64,000 bases of DNA from Arthrobacter sp. S39. Lineage in GTDB: Bacteria > Actinomycetota > Actinomycetes > Actinomycetales > Micrococcaceae. The translations under genes were made by a program, and so were the position numbers. Shown here in pieces: positions 49,953 to 58,348 of the stretch. The stretch's first letter is position 1, and each line of letters opens with the position of its first letter. Under the pieces are notes generated by a model, which worked only from the letters and a program-made list of their open reading frames with translations, had not been told where the DNA came from and made no database searches. The DNA lies in NCBI RefSeq assembly GCF_004320525.1, contig NZ_SIHX01000010.1, positions 1 through 64,000 on the forward strand. The letters are read 5' to 3'.

Positions 49953-52892
49953 ATGCCCCACGATGACGACAGTGACACGAAACTGAGGCAGTTGCTCGCC
50001 AGGTTGAGGGATCACGGCATCGACGTGGACGACTCTCCGCGGAGGCGCTCTGAGTACTCCTATGATGCATCGAACTACCGGGTACGGCCTGCCGCCGTCG
50101 CCTTCCCAAAAAACGTCGACGACGTGCGGACAGTCTTGCGGGCATGCTCGGATACAGGGGTACCGATCACCGCACGCGGCGGGGGAACGTCGATGGCGGG
50201 GAACGCCGTGGGCGACGGTGTGGTGATCGACCTTTCCCGCCGCCTGACCTCTGTGGGAACCCTCGATGCCGGCCAGGCGACGGTGTGGGCCGACGCGGGG
50301 GTTGTGCTCGGCGAGCTGCGCGCGCAGGTTGAGAAGGCCACCAAAGGCAAACTGACATTTGCCCCCGACCCTTCTTCCCTGACACGCGCCACGGTGGGGG
50401 GCTCGATCGGTAATGACGCCTGCGGAAACCACTCAGTGGCTTATGGGCGCATGACTCATCATGTGCAGGAGTTGGAGCTGGTTACGGCCGACGGCGCCTA
50501 CCTAAAGGCAGGGCGGGATTTCCTCTGTGCCGTTGATGAAAACGACGCCCATTCCGTTGCCCGGGCGCAGGAACTGCTGGAAGGCCTGAAAGCGCTGGCG
50601 GGAGGACATCTAGCGTCCCTCCGTGTCGAGCTGCAGAACATTCCCCGGCAGGTCTCCGGGTATCATCTGGGCCACCTGCTGCCGGAGCACGGCTTTGACG
50701 TGGCTAGCGCGTTGGCCGGCAGCGAAGGTACGTGCGCCGTTGTTGTGCGGGCCAAGGTGGGTCTCGTCCAGAAGCCCGTGACCACCGCGCTGCTGTGCCT
50801 TGGCTACGCGAACACTATTGATTCCGCGCGGGATGTGATGACCATCCTGTCCGCAAAGCCGAGCGCCATCGAGGGCCTGGACGTATCGATCGTGGACATT
50901 ATGCGGCACCGCCGGGGAGTGGCCAGTGTGGAGTCATTGCCGGAGGGCAAGGCTTTTCTTATGGTCGAGTTTTCGGATGACACCCTTCAGCACGCGGCCG
51001 CATCTTGTGAGGACCTGGTTGAGAAGCTCAGCGCCGACGGCCGTGTTGTTGACTATTCGATCGTTACGGAACCCTTGGAACGGGCCGCCCTGTGGAGGGT
51101 GCGCGAAGATGGTGCGGGGCTCTCCTCGCGGCGGATCGATGGGGTGCAAACGTGGCCTGGATGGGAAGATTCTGCGGTTGCACCGGAGCGGCTTGCCGAC
51201 TACTTGGCGGACCTGCTCGCACTGGTGGAAAGGTACGGCTACACGGCCCTGATGTACGGCCACTTTGGTGCAGGGTGCGTCCATATGCGGTTGGATTACG
51301 ATCTCCGCAGTGACTTCGGACGCCAGGTGTTCGGTGACTTCACCCGTGAAGCTGCCAAGCTGGTGGTGGCCCATGGTGGCTCGTTGTCCGGGGAACACGG
51401 TGACGGTCGCGCGCGTAGCGAACTACTTGAGGTGATGTACTCCCAGGAGATGATAGGCATTTTCGGAGCCTTCAAGCGCCTCTGGGATCCGGCGGGGATC
51501 CTCAACCCCGGGATAATTGTGGATCCGGAACCCTTCTCTGCTTCGCTGGCTTTGGAAGGCGTCGTTGAATCTGGCCACACCCACGGTGAGCTGACCGCAG
51601 CCTCGGCTGGCGCCGTCGTGCCTTCCTCCGGGAACCGTGAGCTGCTCCCGGTGGCGAGTCCGTTCGTCGGGAATACCCACGCCTGCATTGGTGTAGGACG
51701 ATGCCGGTCCGCCACTGGCGGCTTCATGTGCCCCAGTTATCGGGCCACCAAAGATGAAAAGGATTCGACCCGCGGCCGGGCCCGAGTGTTGCAGGAACTA
51801 ACCCGGACCAAAGGCAGCAGCAAGGATGGCTGGTCAAGCCCGGAAGTCCGGGAGGCACTGGACCTCTGCCTATCGTGCAAAGCCTGTTCCGCTGACTGTC
51901 CCACCGGCGTGGACATAGCTGAGGCCAAGTCGCAACTGGTCGACGAGCACTACCGCGGGCGAATTCGACCGTTCACGCATTACTCCATTGGCTGGCTGCC
52001 CCGGTGGCTTCCGTTGCTGACACGCGTGGCACCTCTGGCCAATGTGGGCACAGCTTTCCGTCCCTTCAGGCTTGTGGGGGAATGGTTGGGCATCAGCGCC
52101 CGACGGCGGCTGCCGGCTTTTGCGGCGAACGGCAGGATCCGCAAGCGGGTGCGGGAAGCCGGATTCGCGGACAACGCCGACGTGCTTCTGTTCATCGACA
52201 GTTTTACGCGCGCATTCCGACCCGAGGTTGTCCCGGCGGCGGCCAGGGTGCTCCGCGACTCCGACAGATCCGTGGGGTGCACTCCGGACGCTTGCTGCGG
52301 CCTGACCTGGATCTCCACCGGGCAACGTGATGGGGCTCGACGCAGGCTATTCCGGTTGATCAGCAAGCTCGACGACGGCACGGACCGGGATATCGTCGTC
52401 CTCGAACCCAGTTGCGCGGCGACCATCCGGGACGAAGGTCCAAAACTGGTCGGCGGTGCCGCCGCTGCGAGGGTCGCGGCAAGGGTGCGGTCATTCTCTG
52501 TGGCTATAGATGAAGCCATCAACCGTGGCTGGAAGCCGACGGCGATGCCGCCAGTAACAGCCGTGCTGCAAACCCATTGCCATGAGCATGCTGTGTTCGG
52601 TTCAGGTGCCCAGAAACGCGTCCTGGAAGCCTGGGGAGTTCCGAACCTCGTGGAATCATCCTCTTGCTGCGGCGTCGCCGGCAATTTCGGCTTTGAGGCC
52701 GAGCACTTCGATATGTCCATGAAAGTCGCCGAGCACTCCGTCATCGCCGCCCTGGCGAAAGGCGACTCTAACGCCCTTGTTCTCACCGATGGTTTCAGTT
52801 GCGCCATGCAGGTCTCGCAGATAGACCCCGGGCGCTCGAGCAAGCACCTCGCCGTGGCGCTGGACCCTGAGAATGCCAGCGGGGAACGGTAG
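49953..52892 (+). CDS. FAD-linked oxidase / Fe-S / CCG-domain fusion (D-2-hydroxyacid oxidase type)
   Basis: A 979-residue fusion. Residues about 1-480 form a GlcD/D-lactate dehydrogenase flavin module (ITARGGGTSMAGNAVG at the FAD pyrophosphate, EHGDGRARSELLE near its end). Two ferredoxin-like Cys clusters follow (ACIGVGRCRSATGGFMCPSY and LDLCLSCKACSADCPTG). Two CCG domains close the protein (CTPDACCGLTWISTGQ and SSCCGVAGNFGFE). The design is that of YdiJ-like D-2-hydroxyglutarate or D-lactate dehydrogenases feeding the quinone pool. ATG 49953 is preceded by GGAG. It could oxidise the D-hydroxyacid handled by the two D-2-hydroxyacid dehydrogenases. Confidence 0.92.
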   Translation: MPHDDDSDTKLRQLLARLRDHGIDVDDSPRRRSEYSYDASNYRVRPAAVAFPKNVDDVRTVLRACSDTGVPITARGGGTSMAGNAVGDGVVIDLSRRLTSVGTLDAGQATVWADAGVVLGELRAQVEKATKGKLTFAPDPSSLTRATVGGSIGNDACGNHSVAYGRMTHHVQELELVTADGAYLKAGRDFLCAVDENDAHSVARAQELLEGLKALAGGHLASLRVELQNIPRQVSGYHLGHLLPEHGFDVASALAGSEGTCAVVVRAKVGLVQKPVTTALLCLGYANTIDSARDVMTILSAKPSAIEGLDVSIVDIMRHRRGVASVESLPEGKAFLMVEFSDDTLQHAAASCEDLVEKLSADGRVVDYSIVTEPLERAALWRVREDGAGLSSRRIDGVQTWPGWEDSAVAPERLADYLADLLALVERYGYTALMYGHFGAGCVHMRLDYDLRSDFGRQVFGDFTREAAKLVVAHGGSLSGEHGDGRARSELLEVMYSQEMIGIFGAFKRLWDPAGILNPGIIVDPEPFSASLALEGVVESGHTHGELTAASAGAVVPSSGNRELLPVASPFVGNTHACIGVGRCRSATGGFMCPSYRATKDEKDSTRGRARVLQELTRTKGSSKDGWSSPEVREALDLCLSCKACSADCPTGVDIAEAKSQLVDEHYRGRIRPFTHYSIGWLPRWLPLLTRVAPLANVGTAFRPFRLVGEWLGISARRRLPAFAANGRIRKRVREAGFADNADVLLFIDSFTRAFRPEVVPAAARVLRDSDRSVGCTPDACCGLTWISTGQRDGARRRLFRLISKLDDGTDRDIVVLEPSCAATIRDEGPKLVGGAAAARVAARVRSFSVAIDEAINRGWKPTAMPPVTAVLQTHCHEHAVFGSGAQKRVLEAWGVPNLVESSSCCGVAGNFGFEAEHFDMSMKVAEHSVIAALAKGDSNALVLTDGFSCAMQVSQIDPGRSSKHLAVALDPENASGER

Positions 52893-53090
52893 GTGGAATA
52901 CTTCGGAATTTTCCTCATTTTGGTGGCGGCCGGGGTGGGCTTGGTTGGCCCACATGTGGGCAAGCCCGCCCGTCCACTGCGAAACATGGCCAACATGTGG
53001 GGCATCCTTTTTATACCATCGGGTGCAGCAGCTTTTTTGATCGCAGCGGCCGGGTTCTTCATCTTTGTCACGAGCATCAGCTCACGATGA
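52893..53090 (+). CDS. Small two-helix membrane protein
   Basis: A 65-residue protein starting at a GTG that immediately follows the oxidase stop, with GGGGAA upstream. Two hydrophobic stretches, FGIFLILVAAGVGLVGP and SGAAAFLIAAAGFFIFV, flank a basic loop with KPARPLRN. No family is recognised. The tight coupling suggests that it anchors or assists the oxidase at the membrane. Confidence 0.75.
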   Translation: MEYFGIFLILVAAGVGLVGPHVGKPARPLRNMANMWGILFIPSGAAAFLIAAAGFFIFVTSISSR

Positions 53091-53111
53091 GCCCGTGCCC
53101 ATCAGCAGTTG

Positions 53112-53128
53112 TGTCTCAAACTGACACG
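53112..53128. promoter_or_regulatory. Fis-type dyad, site 10
   Basis: TGTCTCAAACTGACACG, identical to site 2, 88 bases before the ATG at 53200. Confidence 0.6.
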
Positions 53129-53199
53129 ATCGGCACAACTACTGAAGGCGGATTCTGGAAGGGACCAATAGGCACAACTAGTTTTTAGGGTTGATCCCG

Positions 53200-53397
53200 A
53201 TGATGAACAGGAAGCTCGCACAAGGACGGCACGCTGAGTGGCTGCGATCCGCGGCACACTGCGGCGAGACGGACGCAGATGAGCGCAGCGACCATCAATC
53301 AAAGCGATCCCGCCGGATCGTTCATCGTCTCCGGCAGGACATGGCAGAAGGACGCGACATCAGCGATGTGTGGCCGTGGCCGATGCCGGGCATCTAA
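53200..53397 (+). CDS. Small basic protein beginning MMNRKLAQGRH
   Basis: A 65-residue very basic, Arg-rich frame (SKRSRRIVHRLRQDMAEGRD) ending WPWPMPGI. Its first 19 residues and its distance to the upstream dyad match the ORF at 10316. The shared start region is the best argument for a real translated product; the rest is unverified. A leader peptide or a decayed regulator-linked protein is possible. Confidence 0.4.
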   Translation: MMNRKLAQGRHAEWLRSAAHCGETDADERSDHQSKRSRRIVHRLRQDMAEGRDISDVWPWPMPGI

Positions 53398-53804
53398 CCC
53401 GCCGCAAGCCGCGGTCCGTAGGGTCTGCTCCTGGCAACGTGTTCAACCACTGCGGCCCGCTTTCCCGGCTCAGCACAGGAGACAGAGCTGGGCAGTCGTG
53501 GACCGCCGTCCTTCCAGTGCGCCTGGCCAATTGTAAAGCACACTGCCAGGGCGTTCGCCGCGACCGGGCGCCCCTGCCCTTGTGGAGGTTCCCTAGGCCG
53601 CCGACCGGCACCACAACGAGCACGCCGGCAGGCCCAGTCCGGCAACGCCGGAGGGTTCCGTCACGTTTTCACCGCTGGGCCCGTAGCTATCTACTGGAGC
53701 TACATGACGAGGCTGTGGCGGTCAGGGTCAGTGACGGCTTCCTAAAGGACCAGACTGAAATCCGGATTGGGGATGCCACGTGGCTACGATTGGGGAAGTG
53801 CAGC
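53398..53804. other. Region without a convincing gene
   Basis: Open frames here are long only because GC is high; none has a ribosome site. Nothing further seen up to the TetR operator. Confidence 0.4.
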
Positions 53805-53818
53805 CTAACGATCGTTAG
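53805..53818. promoter_or_regulatory. TetR operator, copy 2 (perfect palindrome)
   Basis: CTAACGATCGTTAG is fully self-complementary. It touches the -10-like TACAAT at 53820-53825, just upstream of the second tetR, so autorepression is likely. Confidence 0.75.
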
Positions 53819-53856
53819 TTACAATGGAGGTGACCGATCAACGTTGTGAGGATGAC

Positions 53857-54522
53857 ATGAACCATTCGCCGCGCGAGCAGGCAAATACTGCTGTCAGAGA
53901 TTTCCTGTCTAGCCGCGATTGGTCAGCCCAGACGCCCGCCCGGCAGCGGATCCTCGTGGCGTTCCTAAGTCTGGCTACCGCCAGGGGCTTTGGTTCAGTG
54001 ACTATGAGGACATTGGGCCGCGAGCTCGATATGAAGGCACCCAGCCTGTACTCAAGCTTTCCCCGAGGCAAGGACGAAATTGTTGCCGAGTCGCTCAGTT
54101 GGTTCACCCACAGATTCGCCCGTGAGCTCCTTGACGCTGCCGAAGCCACCACCACGCCGGAGGAGTATTGGGCGGCGCTTGTTCGCTTCCATCTCGCCCA
54201 GCAGTTGCAGCGGCCCGAGGCGGATCTCTGGGACCTCCTGGTCGCAACTGATCGGGTAGCCCGGTTCCTTAGCGACGAGGTGCGCCAGGAAGTGGCCTCC
54301 TGGGTGAGGCTGCATGAGGATATGTATGCGGCTGCCGCCGAAGAGATGGGCTTCCGCCTCTCCAGGAAGACCACCCATGTCATTTTTACGCTCCTCGACG
54401 GTGCGGGACGCTGGGCTGACTGGAACGGAAGTGACGCAGACCTTGAAATCCTTCTGGACCACGCGGTGGCACTGAGCCGCTCCATTCTGGAAGTTGGCAG
54501 CGGGACCCCCGCCCTGGCTTAA
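53857..54522 (+). CDS. TetR-family regulator (paralogue 2)
   Basis: A 221-residue TetR repressor paralogous to the one at 14767. HTH about residues 22-70 with VTMRTLGRELDMKAPSLYSSFP; ligand domain with EADLWDLLVATDRVARFL. ATG 53857 is chosen (GAGG seven bases upstream) because the ATG at 53824 overlaps the -10 element. It should bind CTAACGATCGTTAG at its own promoter and at 54630 before the third permease, and perhaps at 15550. The shared core with paralogue 1 suggests related ligands. Confidence 0.9.
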   Translation: MNHSPREQANTAVRDFLSSRDWSAQTPARQRILVAFLSLATARGFGSVTMRTLGRELDMKAPSLYSSFPRGKDEIVAESLSWFTHRFARELLDAAEATTTPEEYWAALVRFHLAQQLQRPEADLWDLLVATDRVARFLSDEVRQEVASWVRLHEDMYAAAAEEMGFRLSRKTTHVIFTLLDGAGRWADWNGSDADLEILLDHAVALSRSILEVGSGTPALA

Positions 54523-54621
54523 TCAGAAGTCCCCGATGACGCGCTCTATGCAGGAGCGCCGCTTTAGCGTGCCCGGAATTCGCGGGCTGGCGGAGCGGGG
54601 GTGTAAATATTTCCAAAACCC

Positions 54622-54651
54622 TTGCCTAACTAACGCTCGTTAGCCTACAGT
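54622..54651 (+). promoter_or_regulatory. Promoter of the third permease with a TetR operator in its spacer
   Basis: TTGCCT (54622-54627) and TACAGT (54646-54651) are 18 bases apart. CTAACGCTCGTTAG (54630-54643) fills the spacer, the same arrangement as at 15546. Confidence 0.6.
54630..54643. promoter_or_regulatory. TetR operator, copy 3
   Basis: CTAACGCTCGTTAG, one base different from copy 2, 83 bases before the permease start codon. Confidence 0.7.
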
Positions 54652-54725
54652 CATCGCAAGGTCCAAAGACGTACCTGCAGGAGTCTCGACCTCACCGATT
54701 ACCTGAATCGACAAGGGAAGCCACA

Positions 54726-56210
54726 ATGAGCCATTCCACCAGTGCCGAACGCCATGAGTCGGCCCTTCGCACCACCACTGAACCTTCAATCGAACTTCGC
54801 GGCCAACTTGGCGTTGGAAGCATCCTCTTTTCCGTCGTCGCATGGGCCGCACCGCTGCTTGTAGTTGTGGGACTGATGCCCTCGATGATTGCCTTCGGCG
54901 GCAACGGGATCATTGCCGCACTCGCAGTCTCCACAGTCATCCTGCTCCTGTTCTCCGTGGGGTATACGGCTGTCACCAGATATGTGGAGCGCCCCGGAGC
55001 TTTCTACGCCTACATCACTGCCGGGTTGGGCAAAGAAATCGGGCTCGGTGGTGCCTTCCTAGCCATGTCGGGTTACTTGGTCCTCCTTCTCTCCACGTGG
55101 GCCGCGTTTGGCGTTTATGGCCGCGCACTTGTAGTGGATACATTCCATGGGCCCGATGTGCCGTGGTATTTCTACGGGTTGCTGGGCGCCCTGCTCGCGG
55201 GAGTAGCTGCATACCGGAAAATCGAGTTCTCGGCCAAGACACTTGGTGTGGCTCTGATCCTGGAAGTCGTCCTCGTCCTGGTGTTCAATCTGAGGGTATT
55301 TTTCGACGGAGGCCCCGGTGGTCCACCGTTGGGGGCCCTGACATGGGACGGCGCCAGCACTGGCAACTTTGGACTTGTACTGTTGTTCGCGATGTTGTGC
55401 TTTGGAGGATTCGAGTCCTCGGCAATCTACCGTGAGGAAGCCAAAGACCCCAACAAGACAATTCCTAGGGCAACCTATGTTGCAGTGGTCCTCATTGGGC
55501 TGTTCTACCTCGTTGCGGCTTGGGCAATGCTGACTGCCCTGGGGCCGCAAGGGGTGGCTGATGCCCGGGCCGGCGGCGCCGTTGCCTCTATGTTCGGCGA
55601 CCTCGCCGCTTCCTATGTTGGCAATGTGGTGCCGGGCATCATCAATGTCCTCGTAATTTCCTCGACGTTTGCCTGCCTCCTCGCCCAGCATAATGCTGTA
55701 GCCCGGTACGCGTACTCACTCGGCAAAGACGGCGTCCTGCCGCGGACGCTGGGAGTGGCGCACGCCCGGCATCATTCCCCGTTTGTAGCCTCCATCATTG
55801 TCACCGCGCTTGAATTCGCGGCAATTGTAGCCATCGCCGCTGGCACTGCATTCGACCCCGCTGGCACGGACGCCTTCACGGTCTATGTCCGCCTGAATGG
55901 CCTGGGTGCGATCGTCGTCGTGGCGCTTCTGGTCCTGGTCTCCGTAGCAGTACTCGTCTACTTCCAGCACCACAAGGTGCCGGGCCGCGGAGTATGGAAG
56001 ACGACGGTTGCCCCGGCCTTGGCCTTGGGCAGCCTCGCCATCGTGCTGGTGCTCAGCTTCCTCAACGTCGACGCGTTAATTGGGGCCGGACCCATAGCTT
56101 CCTTGGCCTTTACGCTCTTCATCCCCTTGGTGTGGGTGGGCGGCATTGCGTACTCCCGCTGGTTGAAGAAAGCCAAGCCTGCTGTCTACCAAAAAATCGG
56201 CCGCCAGTAA
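54726..56210 (+). CDS. APC-family amino-acid permease
   Basis: A 494-residue APC permease with about twelve helices. ILFSVVAWAAPLLVVVGLMP is helix 1; ERPGAFYAYITAGLGKEIGLGG and GFESSAIYREEAKDPNKTIPRA are shared with the paralogues at 37066 and 43755. AAGGGAAG precedes the ATG. Under TetR control, unlike the other two, which have Fis-type dyads. In an operon with two SDR genes that may oxidise the imported compound, for example an amino alcohol. Confidence 0.92.
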   Translation: MSHSTSAERHESALRTTTEPSIELRGQLGVGSILFSVVAWAAPLLVVVGLMPSMIAFGGNGIIAALAVSTVILLLFSVGYTAVTRYVERPGAFYAYITAGLGKEIGLGGAFLAMSGYLVLLLSTWAAFGVYGRALVVDTFHGPDVPWYFYGLLGALLAGVAAYRKIEFSAKTLGVALILEVVLVLVFNLRVFFDGGPGGPPLGALTWDGASTGNFGLVLLFAMLCFGGFESSAIYREEAKDPNKTIPRATYVAVVLIGLFYLVAAWAMLTALGPQGVADARAGGAVASMFGDLAASYVGNVVPGIINVLVISSTFACLLAQHNAVARYAYSLGKDGVLPRTLGVAHARHHSPFVASIIVTALEFAAIVAIAAGTAFDPAGTDAFTVYVRLNGLGAIVVVALLVLVSVAVLVYFQHHKVPGRGVWKTTVAPALALGSLAIVLVLSFLNVDALIGAGPIASLAFTLFIPLVWVGGIAYSRWLKKAKPAVYQKIGRQ

Positions 56211-56253
56211 GCGGACTCGGTCCACTGACATGACTAACAACAAGGACACCACC

Positions 56254-57000
56254 ATGACACAACGTCTCACCGGCAAGATCGCTGTCATCAGCGGAGGAGC
56301 CAGCGGCATGGGCGTCAGCCACACCCGCAGGATGATCCAGGAGGGGGCGAGGGTCATCTCCTTCGACCTGAACGAAGGCGCCGGGCCCCAACTAGTTGAT
56401 GAATTTGGCAAAGACAACCTGATCTTCCTCCGAGGAGACGTGAGGAACGCCGAGGACTGGGCCAGGGTGGTATCGGCCGGGCAAGCACATTTTGGCACTC
56501 CGAATGTGCTTGTCAACAACGCAGGTATCTCTCCACTGCAAACACTTGAAAAGGTGTCCGAGGAAGACTACCGCCGCGTTATCGATATCAACCAGGTTGG
56601 CACCTTCCTCGGAATGCAGGCCTTGATTCCATCGTTGCGCCAAGGCGGCGGATCCATCATCAACATCGCGTCCACTGCGGCGCTCGTCGCATTTGCCGAT
56701 CTGTTCCCCTACGTCGCATCAAAGTGGGCAGTGCGCGGAATGACAAAAGCGGCAGCATTGGAACTGGCGAGGGACGGCATCAGAGTTAACGCTGTTTGTC
56801 CCGGAGACACGGACACCCCGATGATCCGCGCCATAGCCCACACGCCCTCGGGGGCACTTCCGCCAGCTGCTGACCTGCCGTTCAAAAGGTGGGCGCAACC
56901 TGAGGAGATCAGCGCCGCCGTCGCCTTCCTCGCCTCAGACGAATCGTCGTACATGAGCGGCAGCGAACTCGTCATCGACGGCGCCTTCACCGCGCAGTAG
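56254..57000 (+). CDS. SDR dehydrogenase (tandem copy 1)
   Basis: A 248-residue SDR: SGGASGMGVSHTRRM, NNAG, catalytic NIASTAALVAFADLFPYVASK. ATG 56254 follows AAGGACACC; the ATG at 56230 has no site. Very similar to the next gene (shared VASKWAVRGMTKAAALELA), evidence of tandem duplication. Confidence 0.9.
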   Translation: MTQRLTGKIAVISGGASGMGVSHTRRMIQEGARVISFDLNEGAGPQLVDEFGKDNLIFLRGDVRNAEDWARVVSAGQAHFGTPNVLVNNAGISPLQTLEKVSEEDYRRVIDINQVGTFLGMQALIPSLRQGGGSIINIASTAALVAFADLFPYVASKWAVRGMTKAAALELARDGIRVNAVCPGDTDTPMIRAIAHTPSGALPPAADLPFKRWAQPEEISAAVAFLASDESSYMSGSELVIDGAFTAQ

Positions 57001-57028
57001 CGCCCAACACACAGAAAAGAGACGAACA

Positions 57029-57772
57029 TTGCATCGAGTCAAAGGAAAGATCGCCATCGTCAGCGGTGCCGCCAGCGGCATGGGCGTGGAACACGTCCGC
57101 GCCCTGGTGCGGGAGGGAGCAAAGGTGGTGGGCTTTGACCTTGTTGAGGGGGAGGGGACTGCGCTAGTGGATGAGCTTGGCGACGGCACTTTCCACTTCC
57201 TTCCCGACCGCAGTGTCACCTCCGCATCCGATTGGGCGGAGGTTGTCCGGCACTGCGAGTTCAATTTCGGGGCGCCGACAGTTCTGGTCAATAACGCTGG
57301 AATTTTCCGATCGACAAGGGTTGAGGATGTCAGCGAGGATGCGTATCGATCGGTCATCGACGTGAACCAGGTTGGTCCGTTTCTGGGCATGCAAAGCGTT
57401 ATCTCAGCCATGCGATACGCCGGAGGTGGCTCGATTGTGAACATCTGTTCCACCTCCGGCCTGGTGGCCTTCGAAGACAATTTTGCGTACGTGGCTTCCA
57501 AGTGGGCGGTCCGCGGCATGACAAAGGCAGCGGCACTTGAGCTGGCCGCGGACGGCATTCGCGTGAATGCTGTCTGTCCCGGAGAAACGGAGACACCCAT
57601 GTTGCTCAATAGCACGGAGCCCGGCACATCCTTGCCGCCGGAGTGTCTTCCATTCGGCCGCTGGGCCCAGCCTGAGGAGATTGCCGCTGCCGTGCTGTTC
57701 CTTGCATCAGACGAGTCTTCATATATGAGCGGCAGCGAAGTTGTCGTGGATGGGGCGTATACCGCTGGGTAG
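57029..57772 (+). CDS. SDR dehydrogenase (tandem copy 2)
   Basis: A 247-residue SDR starting at TTG 57029 after AAAAGAG. SGAASGMGVEHVRALV, NNAG and NICSTSGLVAFEDNFAYVASK are intact. Tandem duplicate of the gene before it; the two may form a heteromer or handle successive oxidations. Confidence 0.88.
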   Translation: MHRVKGKIAIVSGAASGMGVEHVRALVREGAKVVGFDLVEGEGTALVDELGDGTFHFLPDRSVTSASDWAEVVRHCEFNFGAPTVLVNNAGIFRSTRVEDVSEDAYRSVIDVNQVGPFLGMQSVISAMRYAGGGSIVNICSTSGLVAFEDNFAYVASKWAVRGMTKAAALELAADGIRVNAVCPGETETPMLLNSTEPGTSLPPECLPFGRWAQPEEIAAAVLFLASDESSYMSGSEVVVDGAYTAG

Positions 57773-57955
57773 AACGTGCTCTAGGCGGGGGCATGCTGCA
57801 CCAGCCAGCAGGCCGCATTTCGCGCGTGGAGGCCCACCCACCATTCTTTCTTTTGCCGGAGGAATTACGTCGCATGACCACTGGCATGCGCGCGTCTCTC
57901 AATGGCCCTTTGCAGGGTTGAGTAGCGCACAAGTCACTTTCGGCCGCTGGAGTTG
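57773..57955. other. Gap without a gene
   Basis: Nothing supported between the SDR stop and dyad site 11. Confidence 0.4.
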
Positions 57956-57972
57956 TGTTCCAATCTGGCACA
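57956..57972. promoter_or_regulatory. Fis-type dyad, site 11
   Basis: TGTTCCAATCTGGCACA, nearly identical to site 9. It lies 163 bases before the small protein at 58119. Confidence 0.55.
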
Positions 57973-58118
57973 CAGCGTCTTCAGGGCTTGAAGATAATGT
58001 GATGGAGCGCAAGCGGCTGGGGACACTTATCGTGCTAAGAAATCACCCTGGCTCGGTAGAAGGCTTCGAAGGATTAGATGTGGTCCAATGCTGATCATCT
58101 GTAGTGATACGGGGAACA

Positions 58119-58316
58119 ATGAACAATTACTATCCACCTGCCCTGCTTCTGGCGCGGCAAGAACAGGCTACAGTCATTGCTCATGAGGCTCGGAGCGCTC
58201 TACCTGACGCCCCGGTGGTCGTCGAGGAAGAGTCGCGATCAGCTCTAGGGTGGAGATCCCTTCGAGGGCGAATCGCCACGGCTCTGCATCGCATTGCGTG
58301 GGCCATCGAGTCCTAG
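58119..58316 (+). CDS. Small protein of unknown function
   Basis: A 65-residue protein. GGGGAA lies just before the ATG. An N-terminal aromatic patch (NNYYPPALLL) is followed by an Ala/Glu helix (ARQEQATVIAHEARSAL) and a basic amphipathic end (RGRIATALHRIAWAIES). The pattern is like small uncharacterised proteins I recall from other actinobacteria. It may bind membranes through the last helix. A GC-rich hairpin follows. Confidence 0.6.
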   Translation: MNNYYPPALLLARQEQATVIAHEARSALPDAPVVVEEESRSALGWRSLRGRIATALHRIAWAIES

Positions 58317-58317
58317 G

Positions 58318-58348
58318 CCTGCCCGGGCTGCAGCCCAGACCGGGCAGG
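58318..58348. terminator. GC-rich hairpin, weak terminator
   Basis: CCTGCCCGG (58318-58326) pairs with CCGGGCAGG (58340-58348). An alternative fold is the palindrome GGGCTGCAGCCC (58325-58336). No T-run. Confidence 0.45.

Noticed and set aside
51980..53077. 365-codon minus-strand frame
   Set aside because: Shadow of the FAD/Fe-S oxidase; no ribosome site or domain.
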